Positions 26,779-35,536 are shown, counted from the stretch's first letter. The stretch: 57,394 bases of DNA from an uncultured Eubacteriales bacterium (GCA_900319075.1 ONMZ01000005.1:1-57394), one strand, 5' to 3'. Notes: generated by a model not told the origin, from the letters alone. Numbers and translations: made by a program.

Positions 26779-26807
26779 TTGACATTTTTTATAAAATGTG
26801 ATATATT
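26779..26807 (+). promoter_or_regulatory. SigA promoter of the pnuC-like gene
   Basis: TTGACA (26779-26784), 17 bp, TATATT (26802-26807). The start would be near 26814, leaving a leader of about 100 nt. Confidence 0.8.
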
Positions 26808-26827
26808 TCTTTTCAGAATATTTTTAC

Positions 26828-26907
26828 TGCCACCGGGTAGGCGGTGCATCGGCACTCGTTACACATCGTTAGGTCTTTGAAGATGTGTAAGGGGTGTTAT
26901 TTTTTTG
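26828..26907 (+). promoter_or_regulatory. Structured leader, candidate riboswitch/attenuator
   Basis: Hairpin CACCG/CGGTG (26831-26846). Then a longer one has an inner 9-bp stem TTACACATC (26859-26867) / GATGTGTAA (26882-26890) and an outer CACTC (26853-26857) / GGGTG (26892-26896). TTATTTTTTT follows, as in an intrinsic terminator placed just before the SD. No FMN or TPP motif is seen. Confidence 0.5.
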
Positions 26908-26916
26908 GAGGGCATA

Positions 26917-27612
26917 ATGAAATCAAAGCTAAGATCATTAAACAGCTATTTTACAGGATTTGAAAAAACACTTCTGACATCTTCTCTTTTGATCCTGACC
27001 ATGTCATATATTATTTTCCCAGAATCCGGGACCCTTTCCTTTATAGCCTCGCTTATCGGAGCATTTTCCCTTATTTTCTGTGCAAAGGGAAACCCCGTGG
27101 GACAGCTTTTGATCATTATTTTCAGTATTATCTATGCTGTCGTATCCTACGGTATGTGCTATTACGGCGAAATGATAACATACGCAGGAATGACCGCTCC
27201 AATGGCGGCAGCTTCCCTTTATACATGGCTCAGAAATCCCTATGGCAGATCACGCTCTCAGGTAAAAATACGCAGTGCAGGCGGCAAGGAACTTGCTGTG
27301 ATAATACTTCTGACCATTCCGGTGACGGTATTGTTTTACTTTATTCTGAGGCATTTTGGCACCGCAAACATAATACCGAGCACCCTTTCTGTTGCAACAA
27401 GTTTTCTTGCGGTGACATTCACCCTGCGAAGATGTGCGCTTTATGCTCTGGCTTATGCGATGAACGACCTTATTCTTATTGTACTGTGGCTGCTTGCAAG
27501 CGTGGAAAATACCGTATATATCCCCATGCTTACCTGCTTTGCAGTATTTCTTGTAAATGATATATACGGCTTTATCAACTGGAACAGGCTGATGAAGCAG
27601 CAAAGCTCTTAA
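26917..27612 (+). CDS. pnuC: PnuC-like nicotinamide riboside/vitamin transporter
   Basis: 231 aa, seven hydrophobic segments. AASLYTWLRNPYG followed later by LAYAMNDLILIVLWLLAS and VFLVNDIYGFINW are the conserved PnuC blocks. The family moves nicotinamide riboside or, in other branches, thiamine, riboflavin or nucleosides by facilitated diffusion. The substrate is not decidable from sequence alone; the leader may inform it. GGAGGG precedes ATG 26917. A rhodanese-TtcA gene diverges from it. Confidence 0.85.
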   Translation: MKSKLRSLNSYFTGFEKTLLTSSLLILTMSYIIFPESGTLSFIASLIGAFSLIFCAKGNPVGQLLIIIFSIIYAVVSYGMCYYGEMITYAGMTAPMAAASLYTWLRNPYGRSRSQVKIRSAGGKELAVIILLTIPVTVLFYFILRHFGTANIIPSTLSVATSFLAVTFTLRRCALYALAYAMNDLILIVLWLLASVENTVYIPMLTCFAVFLVNDIYGFINWNRLMKQQSS

Positions 27613-27623
27613 CAGATAACTTC

Positions 27624-27648
27624 GCTCTGCTTTATGCAGAGCTTTTTT
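27624..27648 (+). terminator. Terminator of the pnuC-like gene
   Basis: GCTCTGC / GCAGAGC with loop TTTAT, then TTTTTT. Confidence 0.85.
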
Positions 27649-28132
27649 ATTTCAGCTCAACGTGAGAGCAGAATATTCCGCCGCCTTCAAGCAGATCTAT
27701 AAAAGCATAGCTGGGTGCAAGTCCATCTCGTGGCTGACCGGCGCTTCCGGGATTTAGCATATACATTTGCTCATCATAAGACAGAAACCTGCAATGGGTA
27801 TGCCCAAAAAGGACCACCGACGCCCCAAGTTCCCTGCCTTTGTAAAAAAGCCGTGTCTTTGTGGTATTCACGCTATATGTATTGCCGTGGCAGGCAAAAA
27901 TTTTCCTTCCGTCAGGGGCGGTATACAAAAGCTCTTTTGGAGCCCGGCTTATAATATCGCAGTTGCCCTTGACACATAATATTTGTTTTTGCGGGTAAAC
28001 AGCCGAGATAGTATCTATTTCCCTGGCGCCATCACCGAGAAAAATAAAAAGATCTGCGTCCTGATTTTGCTTGAATATCCTCTCCACCGCTGTGAAATTG
28101 CCATGAGAATCGGAAAAAACCACAATACGCAT
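27647..28132 (-). CDS. YfcE/MJ0936 family phosphodiesterase
   Basis: 161 aa, calcineurin-like metallophosphoesterase. Metal motifs: VFSDSHGN, FLGDGAREID, VKGNCD, FACHGNTY and FGHTHCR. Small enzymes of this type hydrolyse phosphodiesters; the substrate is unknown. ATG 28132 begins the family N-terminus; the upstream extension to 28297 is not family-like and would overlap the divergent gene's leader. Confidence 0.93.
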   Translation of the reverse strand: MRIVVFSDSHGNFTAVERIFKQNQDADLFIFLGDGAREIDTISAVYPQKQILCVKGNCDIISRAPKELLYTAPDGRKIFACHGNTYSVNTTKTRLFYKGRELGASVVLFGHTHCRFLSYDEQMYMLNPGSAGQPRDGLAPSYAFIDLLEGGGIFCSHVELK

Positions 28133-28229
28133 ATTTTTCTTTTCACTCAACCTTTTTCCCCTCCTCACATATAATAGTAAAGTATAACATAAATATTTTA
28201 TAAACACAACGGTAAAAGGAGATCTTTTT

Positions 28230-28472
28230 ATGAACGGCAATATGGATAAGAAAAAATTAGAGCTGCTTCTGGCAATGGCATCAAAAAAGCTGGGCACCTC
28301 TCCGCAAACGCTTAAAGATCAGCTTGAACGAGGTGATATCAGCGGTGCATTATCAAATCTTCCCAAGGAACAGGCAAGTTCTCTGAAAAAAGCGATAAAT
28401 GACAAAAATTCCGCAGAAAGTCTGTTATCATCCCCTCAGGCTCAGCAGATCTACAAAAAGCTTGGCAAGTAG
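28230..28472 (+). CDS. Small protein, unknown function, first of three
   Basis: 80 aa, charged and helical (LELLLAMASKKLGTSPQTLKDQLE). AAAAGGAG precedes ATG 28230. The stop is 11 bp from the next gene. Not recognised; the three genes 28230-29231 form a compact operon divergent from the phosphodiesterase. Confidence 0.85.
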   Translation: MNGNMDKKKLELLLAMASKKLGTSPQTLKDQLERGDISGALSNLPKEQASSLKKAINDKNSAESLLSSPQAQQIYKKLGK

Positions 28473-28483
28473 GTGAATAAGCT

Positions 28484-28912
28484 ATGGACGACCTTATGGC
28501 AAAACTCCAGAGCGTGCTTAATGACGAGCAAAGTATGAAACAGCTTTCACAGCTGGCGGGAGCACTTTCCGGTGACAGCGCCCCACAGGCACAGCCTGCC
28601 GCTGACCAGGCATCTGCAAACGATTTTTCTCAGCTGCTCAAAAGTCTTGATCTTAATACTCAGACCCAGCAGCCTGCTCCCCCGGCTGCGCCAGGTATAG
28701 ACGTTGCAAAGCTTATGCAGCTTCAGGCAATTTTACAACAGGCAAACAAGCACGACAAAAACGTCGACCTGCTGCTGGCTTTGCGACCACTTCTGAAAGA
28801 GGAGAACCAGGTGAAAATAGACAGACTTATAAAAATATTCAAGCTGTTTTCCGTTTATCCCGCATTAAAGCAGAGCGGACTTCTGGGAGGTGACCTGTTT
28901 GGAATACTCTGA
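28484..28912 (+). CDS. Helical protein with Ala/Gln/Pro linker, unknown function
   Basis: 142 aa. The N-terminal helix (LMAKLQSVLNDEQSMKQL) is followed by a low-complexity Pro/Ala/Gln segment. The C-terminal helical region is NVDLLLALRPLLKEENQVK and then DRLIKIFKLFSVYPAL. TAGGTGA precedes ATG 28484. It overlaps the following gene by 14 bp. Not recognised. Confidence 0.85.
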   Translation: MDDLMAKLQSVLNDEQSMKQLSQLAGALSGDSAPQAQPAADQASANDFSQLLKSLDLNTQTQQPAPPAAPGIDVAKLMQLQAILQQANKHDKNVDLLLALRPLLKEENQVKIDRLIKIFKLFSVYPALKQSGLLGGDLFGIL

Positions 28913-29231
28913 CGATTTCAACACCATGAAACAGGAGGCTATCCGCCGTGTGAAACAGATGCAGATGCGTTCTCAAAGCGCTTTGGAGGGCCAGCAGGAG
29001 CCGTCCTCTGCCCCTGACAGCGGAACTGCCGATAAAAGTGCAAAAAGCCCCGATCTGAGTTCCCTGATCGGCGGTCTGATCGGGGGCTCACGCTCCGACG
29101 GAAAGCTTTTTGATATTGCAGGCATACCAATTGACGAGGAAAAAGCCCTTATTGGTATGCTCATTTACATATTATACAAACAGGGTGCAGATATAAAGCT
29201 TCTTTTGGGGCTGGGCTACCTATTGCTATAA
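28899..29231 (+). CDS. Small protein with hydrophobic C-terminus, unknown function
   Basis: 110 aa from TTG 28899, chosen because GGGAGG lies 9 nt upstream; the GTG at 28890 overlaps that SD. The middle is polar (GQQEPSSAPDSGTADKS). The end has a Gly-rich segment (SSLIGGLIGGSRSDG) and a C-terminal hydrophobic stretch (LIGMLIYILY, then LLLGLGYLLL) that could be a membrane hairpin. Third gene of the operon. Confidence 0.85.
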   Translation: MEYSDDFNTMKQEAIRRVKQMQMRSQSALEGQQEPSSAPDSGTADKSAKSPDLSSLIGGLIGGSRSDGKLFDIAGIPIDEEKALIGMLIYILYKQGADIKLLLGLGYLLL

Positions 29232-29290
29232 ATACCATAAGAAACAGGTTTCAAAATGGGCATCGGTGCCTGAAACAGCTTAGAAAGCAC

Positions 29291-29327
29291 AAAAAGAGCG
29301 GATAGAAAGCCTATCCGCTCTTTTATT
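29291..29327. terminator. Bidirectional terminator
   Basis: AAAAAGAGCGGATAG / CTATCCGCTCTTTT with T-runs on both strands, between the three-gene operon and rpmE. Confidence 0.9.
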
Positions 29328-29334
29328 TTCATGA

Positions 29335-29535
29335 TCAGTCAAGGTTAAACTTCTTCTTGAATCTGTCAACACGTCCGCCTGTATCAACAAGCTTCTGCTT
29401 TCCTGTGTAGAAAGGATGACATTTTGAGCAGATTTCTACCTTGATGTCCTTCTTTGTGGAACGAGTCTTGATAACGTTACCGCAAGCGCAGGTGATAGTT
29501 GTCTCCTCGTAGTTCGGGTGGATGCCCTCTCTCAT
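29335..29535 (-). CDS. rpmE: Ribosomal protein bL31, zinc form
   Basis: 66 aa. [19 protein letters not shown], then [13 protein letters not shown]: the Cys ligands (CACG, CSKC) mark the zinc-binding C+ form. AAAAGGAGG precedes ATG 29535. It has its own promoter and a leader of about 107 nt. Confidence 0.97.
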   Translation of the reverse strand: MREGIHPNYEETTITCACGNVIKTRSTKKDIKVEICSKCHPFYTGKQKLVDTGGRVDRFKKKFNLD

Positions 29536-29642
29536 TGCAAAAACCTCCTTTTAAACTAAAATTATGACTCATAGAAGCCCATCATTTCAGTTTAGACAGT
29601 AGTTCTATGTAGCTATCATTGTACGCTGTCCATTCCGACAGC
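29536..29642 (-). promoter_or_regulatory. rpmE leader with alternative pairings
   Basis: On the transcript GCTGTC/GACAGC makes a first hairpin. CATAGAA/TTCTATG makes a second one. The pairing TAAACT/AGTTTA reaches the edge of the SD (AAAAGGAGG) and competes with the second. L31 leaders that bind the protein are known in several phyla; here this is inference. Confidence 0.4.
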
Positions 29643-29648
29643 CTTGTA

Positions 29649-29677
29649 ATTATAACACAACTTTCCCTTGTTGTCAA
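29649..29677 (-). promoter_or_regulatory. SigA promoter of rpmE
   Basis: Minus-strand TTGACA (29672-29677), 17 bp, TATAAT (29649-29654). Confidence 0.85.
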
Positions 29678-29714
29678 GACCTTTTGCCTCATTTTATCAA
29701 ACGGATGCCGCAGC

Positions 29715-30323
29715 TTATTTCTCCTGCCTGCCGAAATGCACGAACGCAAGTATACCGATAGGCAGGAAGTATACACACCAAGCAACAAGTGCGAGCCTTC
29801 CGCCGAGACCGTTGCCGCCTGACGATATTTTTGTGAACATTCCCGTCATCGGCATAAAAGTACAGCTTAGGTAGAAAACTCCGTGTATCATCATAAGTGC
29901 CCTTAGCCACTTGTCCGATTTGTTCTTCGGCTTGATCGCAAGCCCTGTGAAGAAGGTGGAAAGCGCCATCACACCGTAGCCGAGCAGGTCAAAGTTGAAG
30001 ATAAGTCCGTAGCTGTTGAACTTTAACAGCTTTGATGCCTGTTCGTTCAGCTGTTCGTTGTTTACCGTGGTCAGCTGTGTAAAGTAGACGAGCATGATAA
30101 ACACGGCGTACACCGCAGCAAGCACCATGCCGATATTCGCAGCGACTTTGCGGTCGCTTTCACACTCGCTTTGCAGACCTGCCGTCATCATGATGAAACC
30201 TACCGGCAGGATGATGCAGACGAAGTAACTGCCCAAAGAATAGTCGACAAGCAGAAACAGTGCGAACAGAAATACTGTCACCGTAACTGCCGCCGAGCCG
30301 ACTTTTGCTATTGTTCTGTTCAT
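29715..30323 (-). CDS. Multi-pass membrane protein, unknown function
   Basis: 202 aa with about six hydrophobic segments (for example VTVTVFLFALFLLVDYSL, FVCIILPVGFIMMTAGL and LALVAWCVYFLPIGILAFV). GGGGAG precedes ATG 30323. No family recognised; neighbours give no hint. Confidence 0.8.
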   Translation of the reverse strand: MNRTIAKVGSAAVTVTVFLFALFLLVDYSLGSYFVCIILPVGFIMMTAGLQSECESDRKVAANIGMVLAAVYAVFIMLVYFTQLTTVNNEQLNEQASKLLKFNSYGLIFNFDLLGYGVMALSTFFTGLAIKPKNKSDKWLRALMMIHGVFYLSCTFMPMTGMFTKISSGGNGLGGRLALVAWCVYFLPIGILAFVHFGRQEK

Positions 30324-30480
30324 TTTATTTTTCTCCCCTGTATTTTCTCACATAGTCTTACCATGCAGATAAATGCACCTTTAGCGACTTGATTGCAGCA
30401 CCGCACAGCCGAGCTGTCAATACGAAAAGTGCCGTAAAAGTCCTGCAAGCAGGCAGCTAAGATCTTTCATAACGATATTT

Positions 30481-31005
30481 TCAGTATTTTTTCAGCCGCC
30501 TGATGTAAGCAAACGTCCTGTCCTCGCCCTTTTGCGCAAGCATAGTCAGCAGCTTTTCGATAAGTGCCGCAGTTTCGGGGTGGATGACCCTGATGCCCTT
30601 TGCCCTGCTGTAATACTCCAAAGGACTTGCATCGGTGTAGCTTTCTTTCATGTATATCTTGCTTGCTGCAACTCTGTCGCAGAACATCTCCTTGACGTAG
30701 CGAAGGGGCATCTTGACTGGCTCCATTTTTCTTGTTGTGGGGTTATAATCTGTCCAGTATTCAAAGTGGTGCTTGTTTCTGCCTTTGTGGTGCATCCACG
30801 CATAGGAAAAGCCGTGATCCTCACGTTCGCCCTCGTTGGGGGAGCGAGTGCCCTGATAGAATTTGCAGCCGTAGAAAAACTCGCTGGGCATATACTTTGA
30901 TAGGTCGTGGAAAAGCCCCTGAAAGCCGATACCTGCCTTGAAGCAGTTTCTGATAACGGCGTGGCGGTGGGTGGTGATTGTTTTGAAATGTCCGATGATG
31001 TTCAT
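30481..31005 (-). CDS. DUF5662 family protein
   Basis: 174 aa. GLFHDLSKYMPSEF and MHHKGRNKHHFEYW carry many His/Asp residues, like a small metal-dependent HD-type hydrolase; the family is DUF5662 by recollection, with no assigned activity. ATG 31005 has GGAG 9 nt upstream; the ATG at 31014 overlaps that SD. Confidence 0.8.
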   Translation of the reverse strand: MNIIGHFKTITTHRHAVIRNCFKAGIGFQGLFHDLSKYMPSEFFYGCKFYQGTRSPNEGEREDHGFSYAWMHHKGRNKHHFEYWTDYNPTTRKMEPVKMPLRYVKEMFCDRVAASKIYMKESYTDASPLEYYSRAKGIRVIHPETAALIEKLLTMLAQKGEDRTFAYIRRLKKY

Positions 31006-31058
31006 GGGTATCATCTCCTTGCTGAAAGCATTATAACATATTTTCAGCAGATTTGCAA

Positions 31059-31091
31059 CAAAAAAGAGACTGCTTTTTACGGCAGTCTCTT
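31059..31091 (-). terminator. Terminator of gdhA
   Basis: GAGACTGC / GCAGTCTC hairpin; the A-run at 31059-31065 is a T-run on the minus strand. Confidence 0.85.
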
Positions 31092-31113
31092 ATATTATAG
31101 ATAGAAGTTTTTA

Positions 31114-32463
31114 TTAAACAACGCCCTGAGCCTTCATAGCCTCAGCTACCTTCAGGAAGCCTGCGATGTTTGCGCCTGCGATGAGGTCATCACCAAGACC
31201 GTACTCGTGAGCAGCCTCTACGGAAGCGGAGAAGATGTTCTTCATGATCTGGTGCAGTTTAGCATCAACCTCTTCAGCTGTCCAGTTGTATCTCATGGAG
31301 TTCTGGCTCATCTCAAGACCTGAAACTGCAACGCCGCCTGCGTTAACAGCCTTAGAAGGACAAACGATTGCGCCGTTCTCTCTGAGGTATGTAACAGCCT
31401 CAGCAGTTGTAGGCATATTTGAAACCTCAACATAGTACTTAACGCCGTTAGCGATGATGTTCTTAGCGTCCTCAAGAGTTACCTCGTTCTGAGTAGCGCA
31501 AGGCATTACGATGTCGACCTTCTGCTCCCAAGGCTTCTTGCCTGCAAAGAAAGGAACACCGAACTTATCAGCGTAATCCTGAGCTCTGTTTCTGCATGAA
31601 GCTCTCATCTCCAGCAGGTAATCAACCTTTTCGCCTGTGATACCAGTCTCATCATAGATGTAACCGTCAGGACCGGAAATAGTAACTACCTTACCGCCAA
31701 GCTCGTTTACCTTCTTGATAGTACCCCAAGCAACGTTACCGAAGCCTGATACTGCAAAGGTCTTGCCCTTGATGCTGTCGCCGAAATGCTCGAGCATCTC
31801 AACTGTGTAGTAAACAGCACCGAAGCCTGTTGCCTCAGGTCTGATAAGTGATCCGCCGTACTGCATACCCTTACCTGTGAGAACGCCTACGAACTCGTTT
31901 CTGAGTCTCTTGTACTGACCGAACAGGTAGCCGATCTCTCTTGCGCCTACACCGATGTCACCTGCAGGAACGTCTGTGTCAGCACCGATGTGCTTGCAAA
32001 GCTCTGTCATAAAGCTCTGGCAGAATCTCATAACCTCAGCGTCGGACTTGCCCTGTGGGTCAAAGTCGGAACCGCCCTTGCCGCCGCCCATAGGAAGGCT
32101 TGTAAGGCTGTTCTTGAAGATCTGCTCAAAACCAAGGAACTTGATAACAGATGCACATACTGTCGGGTGGAATCTCAGACCGCCCTTGTAAGGACCGATA
32201 GCTGAGTTGAACTGTACTCTGAAACCTCTGTTTACCTGTACCTTGCCGTTGTCGTCAACCCAAGGAACTCTGAACATTACCTGTCTCTCAGGCTCAACGA
32301 TCCTGTCGAAAACGCCTGCATCAATAAGATCCTGTCTCTTGTCTGCCACAGGAACAAGGCTCTCAAGAACCTCATAAACTGCCTGGAGGAACTCTTTCTC
32401 TCCGGGGTTTCTCTTCTCAACGTTCTCGTACACTTTCTGAAGGTACTCGTTTTTCAATGCCAT
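31114..32463 (-). CDS. gdhA: NADP-type glutamate dehydrogenase
   Basis: 449 aa from ATG 32463. It catalyses ammonium assimilation: 2-oxoglutarate plus ammonia to glutamate. KGGLRFHPTV, the catalytic-Lys region GGGKGGSDFDPQGKS, PAGDIGVGAREIGYL and the Rossmann VSGFGNVAWG are present. The upstream frame to 32502 adds 13 residues that are not family-like. The SD is poor, which may reflect regulation or a different start. Confidence 0.95.
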   Translation of the reverse strand: MALKNEYLQKVYENVEKRNPGEKEFLQAVYEVLESLVPVADKRQDLIDAGVFDRIVEPERQVMFRVPWVDDNGKVQVNRGFRVQFNSAIGPYKGGLRFHPTVCASVIKFLGFEQIFKNSLTSLPMGGGKGGSDFDPQGKSDAEVMRFCQSFMTELCKHIGADTDVPAGDIGVGAREIGYLFGQYKRLRNEFVGVLTGKGMQYGGSLIRPEATGFGAVYYTVEMLEHFGDSIKGKTFAVSGFGNVAWGTIKKVNELGGKVVTISGPDGYIYDETGITGEKVDYLLEMRASCRNRAQDYADKFGVPFFAGKKPWEQKVDIVMPCATQNEVTLEDAKNIIANGVKYYVEVSNMPTTAEAVTYLRENGAIVCPSKAVNAGGVAVSGLEMSQNSMRYNWTAEEVDAKLHQIMKNIFSASVEAAHEYGLGDDLIAGANIAGFLKVAEAMKAQGVV

Positions 32464-32632
32464 CTTAAATATAACATAAGGCTTTAGATTTTGCAAGAGC
32501 AAATCGTGAAAATTTCAAAATTTTATACATAACACGAAAATATGCAGCTGAAATATGTCTGTTTTGGCGGATTTGCAAAAAACAGTTGCATTATTGCCTG
32601 CATCAGCCTGCAAAAATGAAAGAAAACCGCCG

Positions 32633-32661
32633 TTGACGAAACTGCAAAAAAAGTGTATAAT
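32633..32661 (+). promoter_or_regulatory. SigA promoter of nth
   Basis: TTGACG (32633-32638), 17 bp, TATAAT (32656-32661). Confidence 0.75.
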
Positions 32662-32704
32662 GATATCGTAAAATCGGATTATTCATAAAAAAGGGCGTGA
32701 CAGC

Positions 32705-33355
32705 ATGAATAAAAACGAGTTGACCGCTGAGATAATCAGGCGGCTTGAGCAGGTTTATCCCGATGCGCTTTGCTCGCTTACATATGAAAAACCACACGAG
32801 CTGATGATAGCGGGACGCTTGTCCGCACAATGCACCGATGCACGGGTGAATATAGTCACCAAGGAGCTTTTTGCAAGGTACAAGTCTATCGAGGATTTTG
32901 CAAACGCAGATGTAGACGAGATCGCCGAGATAGTCAAGCCCTGCGGCTTATACAAAACAAAGGCGAAGTCCATAGTGGGTATGTGCAGGCAGATAATGCA
33001 GGACTTTGGCGGCGAGATACCCGACACGATCGAGCAGCTGACAAAGCTTGAGGGCATCGGCAGAAAGACAGCAAACCTTGTGCTTGGGGATGTGTTCCAC
33101 AAGCCTGCGGTGGTGTGCGATACCCATTGTATCCGCATCTGCGGAAGACTTGGGCTGACAAAGAACAAGGAGCCGCAGAAGGTAGAAACAGACCTGCGAA
33201 AGATACTGCCGCCCGAAAAGTCATCGGATTTTTGTCACCGTATGGTGCTTTTCGGCAGAGAGTTCTGTAAAGCAAGAGGCGAGCGCTGCGGCGAGTGTCC
33301 CCTTTCGGATATATGTAAAAGCTGCAAAAAAGCAAAACCTAAGGAGTATAAATGA
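32705..33355 (+). CDS. nth: Endonuclease III
   Basis: 216-aa DNA glycosylase/AP lyase that removes oxidised pyrimidines. The helix-hairpin-helix is LEGIGRKTANLVLGD with the catalytic Lys in GRKTA; the catalytic Asp follows in VVCDTHCIRIC. The [4Fe-4S] ligands Cx6Cx2Cx5C are in CKARGERCGECPLSDIC. Overlaps the next start by 4 bp. Confidence 0.96.
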   Translation: MNKNELTAEIIRRLEQVYPDALCSLTYEKPHELMIAGRLSAQCTDARVNIVTKELFARYKSIEDFANADVDEIAEIVKPCGLYKTKAKSIVGMCRQIMQDFGGEIPDTIEQLTKLEGIGRKTANLVLGDVFHKPAVVCDTHCIRICGRLGLTKNKEPQKVETDLRKILPPEKSSDFCHRMVLFGREFCKARGERCGECPLSDICKSCKKAKPKEYK

Positions 33356-33972
33356 GCTATAAAACCATTTACGAACAGGCACAGGCAAGCTTTGTGGAGA
33401 AAAAAAGCGAATTTATCGGGCACATCGCCCCGGTAAAGACCCCCGAAGAGGCTGTGGCGTTCATAGAAAAAATAAAGGCTGAAAACCGCAAAGCAAGACA
33501 TAATGTCTATGCTTATATTCTGCGTGATAAGAATACCTCCCGGTATTCTGACGACGGTGAGCCCCAGGGAACCGGAGGAATCCCTGTTCTTGATGTGCTG
33601 CAAAAAGCAGGATTGACCGATGTCTGCGTGGTGGTCACAAGATATTTCGGCGGTGTGCTGCTTGGTGCCAACGGACTTGTGAGGGCTTACTCTCAGGGCT
33701 GCAAGCTTGCTGTAAACGCTGCAAGGATCATGCAGATGCATGAATGCTCCCGGTTTGAGTTCTCCTGTGATTATAATTTGTACGGCAAGGTAAGCTACAT
33801 TTTTCCCGACTTTGAGGTCATCAAGGAAAAAGAGGACTTTGCGGACGTTGTGAATATCGCCGTTCTTGTAAAATCAGAGCTTTGCAAACAGTTCAGAGAT
33901 AAGATCACAGATATCTCAAACGGTCAGATCAGGCTGTCGGAAGAAACAAATCTTGAGGCTGATTTCGCATGA
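33352..33972 (+). CDS. YigZ/IMPACT (UPF0029) family protein
   Basis: 206 aa. SFVEKKSEFIGHI, RHNVYAYILRD, DDGEPQGTGGIPVLDVL and VVVTRYFGGVLLGANGLVRAY are family signatures. The role is unclear; the fold links to translation-associated IMPACT. AAGGAG lies inside the end of nth, which it overlaps by 4 bp. Confidence 0.93.
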   Translation: MSYKTIYEQAQASFVEKKSEFIGHIAPVKTPEEAVAFIEKIKAENRKARHNVYAYILRDKNTSRYSDDGEPQGTGGIPVLDVLQKAGLTDVCVVVTRYFGGVLLGANGLVRAYSQGCKLAVNAARIMQMHECSRFEFSCDYNLYGKVSYIFPDFEVIKEKEDFADVVNIAVLVKSELCKQFRDKITDISNGQIRLSEETNLEADFA

Positions 33973-33998
33973 TGATTGTGCAAATATACAAAAGTGTG

Positions 33999-34028
33999 AA
34001 AACCTTTATGAAAAATAAAGGTTTTTAT
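33999..34028 (+). terminator. Terminator after the YigZ-family gene
   Basis: AAAACCTTTAT / ATAAAGGTTTT hairpin with a T-rich tail. Confidence 0.8.
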
Positions 34029-34083
34029 TATTTTATAAAGTATAATGTCTTATGGAGACGTTATGACAGGAGGTGGGTTTCGG

Positions 34084-35079
34084 GTGGAGCCGAGAGAGTA
34101 TACAGAAAAGCTTGAAAAGGATACGCTGTGTGAATTTGCCTGCCTCAGCAGTCAGACAAAGGGGCGTAAAGAACCCAATGAAAAATGCCGGCTTCGCACA
34201 GAGTTCCAGCGAGACAGGGACAGGATACTGCACTGTAATTCCTTCAGGCGCTTAAAGCATAAAACACAGGTTTTCCTCTCCCCCATGGGCGACCATTACA
34301 GAACAAGACTTACCCATACCCTCGAGGTGTCGCAGATAGCAAGAACAATGGCACGTGCCATGCGGCTGAACGAGGATCTTACAGAAGCCATCGCTTTGGG
34401 GCACGACCTTGGTCACACTCCATTCGGACACGCAGGTGAAAGAATGCTGGACAAGCTCAACCCAAACGGATTTCACCACTACGAGCAAAGCCTCCGTGTG
34501 GTGGATTACCTTGAAAACAACGGTAAAGGGCTTAACCTTACCTATGAGGTCAGAGACGGCATTGTCAAACACACCAACCAGTGGGCAGAAACTAAAGAGG
34601 GACAGATAGTTCGCTATGCCGACGTTATTGCTTACATAAACCACGACATAGACGATTCGGTCCGTGCAGGGATACTTCGTGAAGAGGATATTCCAAAAAG
34701 CATCACAGATGTTCTTGGGACCTCAAAATCCCGCAGGATAACCACCCTTATAAGCTCTATTATCAATAACGGCGCACAAGACCTGCATATGGATGACCGT
34801 GTGGCACAGGCATATCACGCCCTGCACAAATTCATGTTTGATTTTGTGTATACAAATCCCAAATGCAAGGCCGAAGAGGGTAAGGCGCAGGAAATGATAG
34901 GCGCCTTGTACGACTATTATACCTCACACATAGAGGCACTGCCCCAGGTCTATCTGAGCGCTGCGTACAAATTCGGAGCTGATACCGCTGTGTGTGATTA
35001 TATCGCAGGAATGACAGACGGATTTGCTGTGGAGGCGTTCAAGGAGCTGTTTATCCCCAAGGGCTGGACAAAGTATTAA
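34084..35079 (+). CDS. dgt: dGTP triphosphohydrolase-like HD protein
   Basis: 331 aa. The HD metal site is visible in LTHTLEVSQIARTMARAM and IALGHDLGHTPFGHAGE; an N-terminal RDRDRILHCNSFRRLKHKTQ precedes it. It probably hydrolyses dNTPs. GTG 34084 has AGGAGG 10 nt upstream; the frame from 34045 lacks an SD. dgt upstream of dnaG-rpoD is a common clostridial order. Confidence 0.92.
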   Translation: MEPREYTEKLEKDTLCEFACLSSQTKGRKEPNEKCRLRTEFQRDRDRILHCNSFRRLKHKTQVFLSPMGDHYRTRLTHTLEVSQIARTMARAMRLNEDLTEAIALGHDLGHTPFGHAGERMLDKLNPNGFHHYEQSLRVVDYLENNGKGLNLTYEVRDGIVKHTNQWAETKEGQIVRYADVIAYINHDIDDSVRAGILREEDIPKSITDVLGTSKSRRITTLISSIINNGAQDLHMDDRVAQAYHALHKFMFDFVYTNPKCKAEEGKAQEMIGALYDYYTSHIEALPQVYLSAAYKFGADTAVCDYIAGMTDGFAVEAFKELFIPKGWTKY

Positions 35080-35107
35080 GGGACATAAATACAGGGGAGA
35101 TCAAACT

Positions 35108-35536
35108 ATGGATACTGTAAAAAAAGGATTGAAGATCGTCGGGATCATCTTTGGCTCGCTTATGCTGATACAGTTTATTTTTGTGGAGATCTTTCTTCTC
35201 AAAGGGGACGAAACAAGCTTTGGCGACATAACAGCTGTTATCAGAGTTTCATTTGGCGCCCAGTATGTTGAGCTGTCCAATACCACAGATAAAGACGGCA
35301 ACCCGGAACAGACCATAATGGTAAAGGAAGAATCAGATCTGAAAAAGATCTTTGCCGACAATAAATGTGTGATGACAGGTCATTTGGAGGACCATTATTA
35401 CAACTATAAGACCGCAAGCGGAAAAGAGTTTATTCTTTATCCTATGACCAGAGTTCCCGGCGGAGTATACGCAACCTTCATCCTCAGCGGAGCCACTATG
35501 GACGATGTTAAAAGCAAGCCGTCAGCTCTGAACTGA
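35108..35536 (+). CDS. Membrane-anchored protein, unknown function
   Basis: 142 aa with one N-terminal membrane helix (IVGIIFGSLMLIQFIFVEIFL) and a soluble domain with GNPEQTIMVKEESDLKKIF. GGGGAG precedes ATG 35108. It lies between dgt and dnaG and is probably cotranscribed. No family recognised. Confidence 0.8.
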   Translation: MDTVKKGLKIVGIIFGSLMLIQFIFVEIFLLKGDETSFGDITAVIRVSFGAQYVELSNTTDKDGNPEQTIMVKEESDLKKIFADNKCVMTGHLEDHYYNYKTASGKEFILYPMTRVPGGVYATFILSGATMDDVKSKPSALN

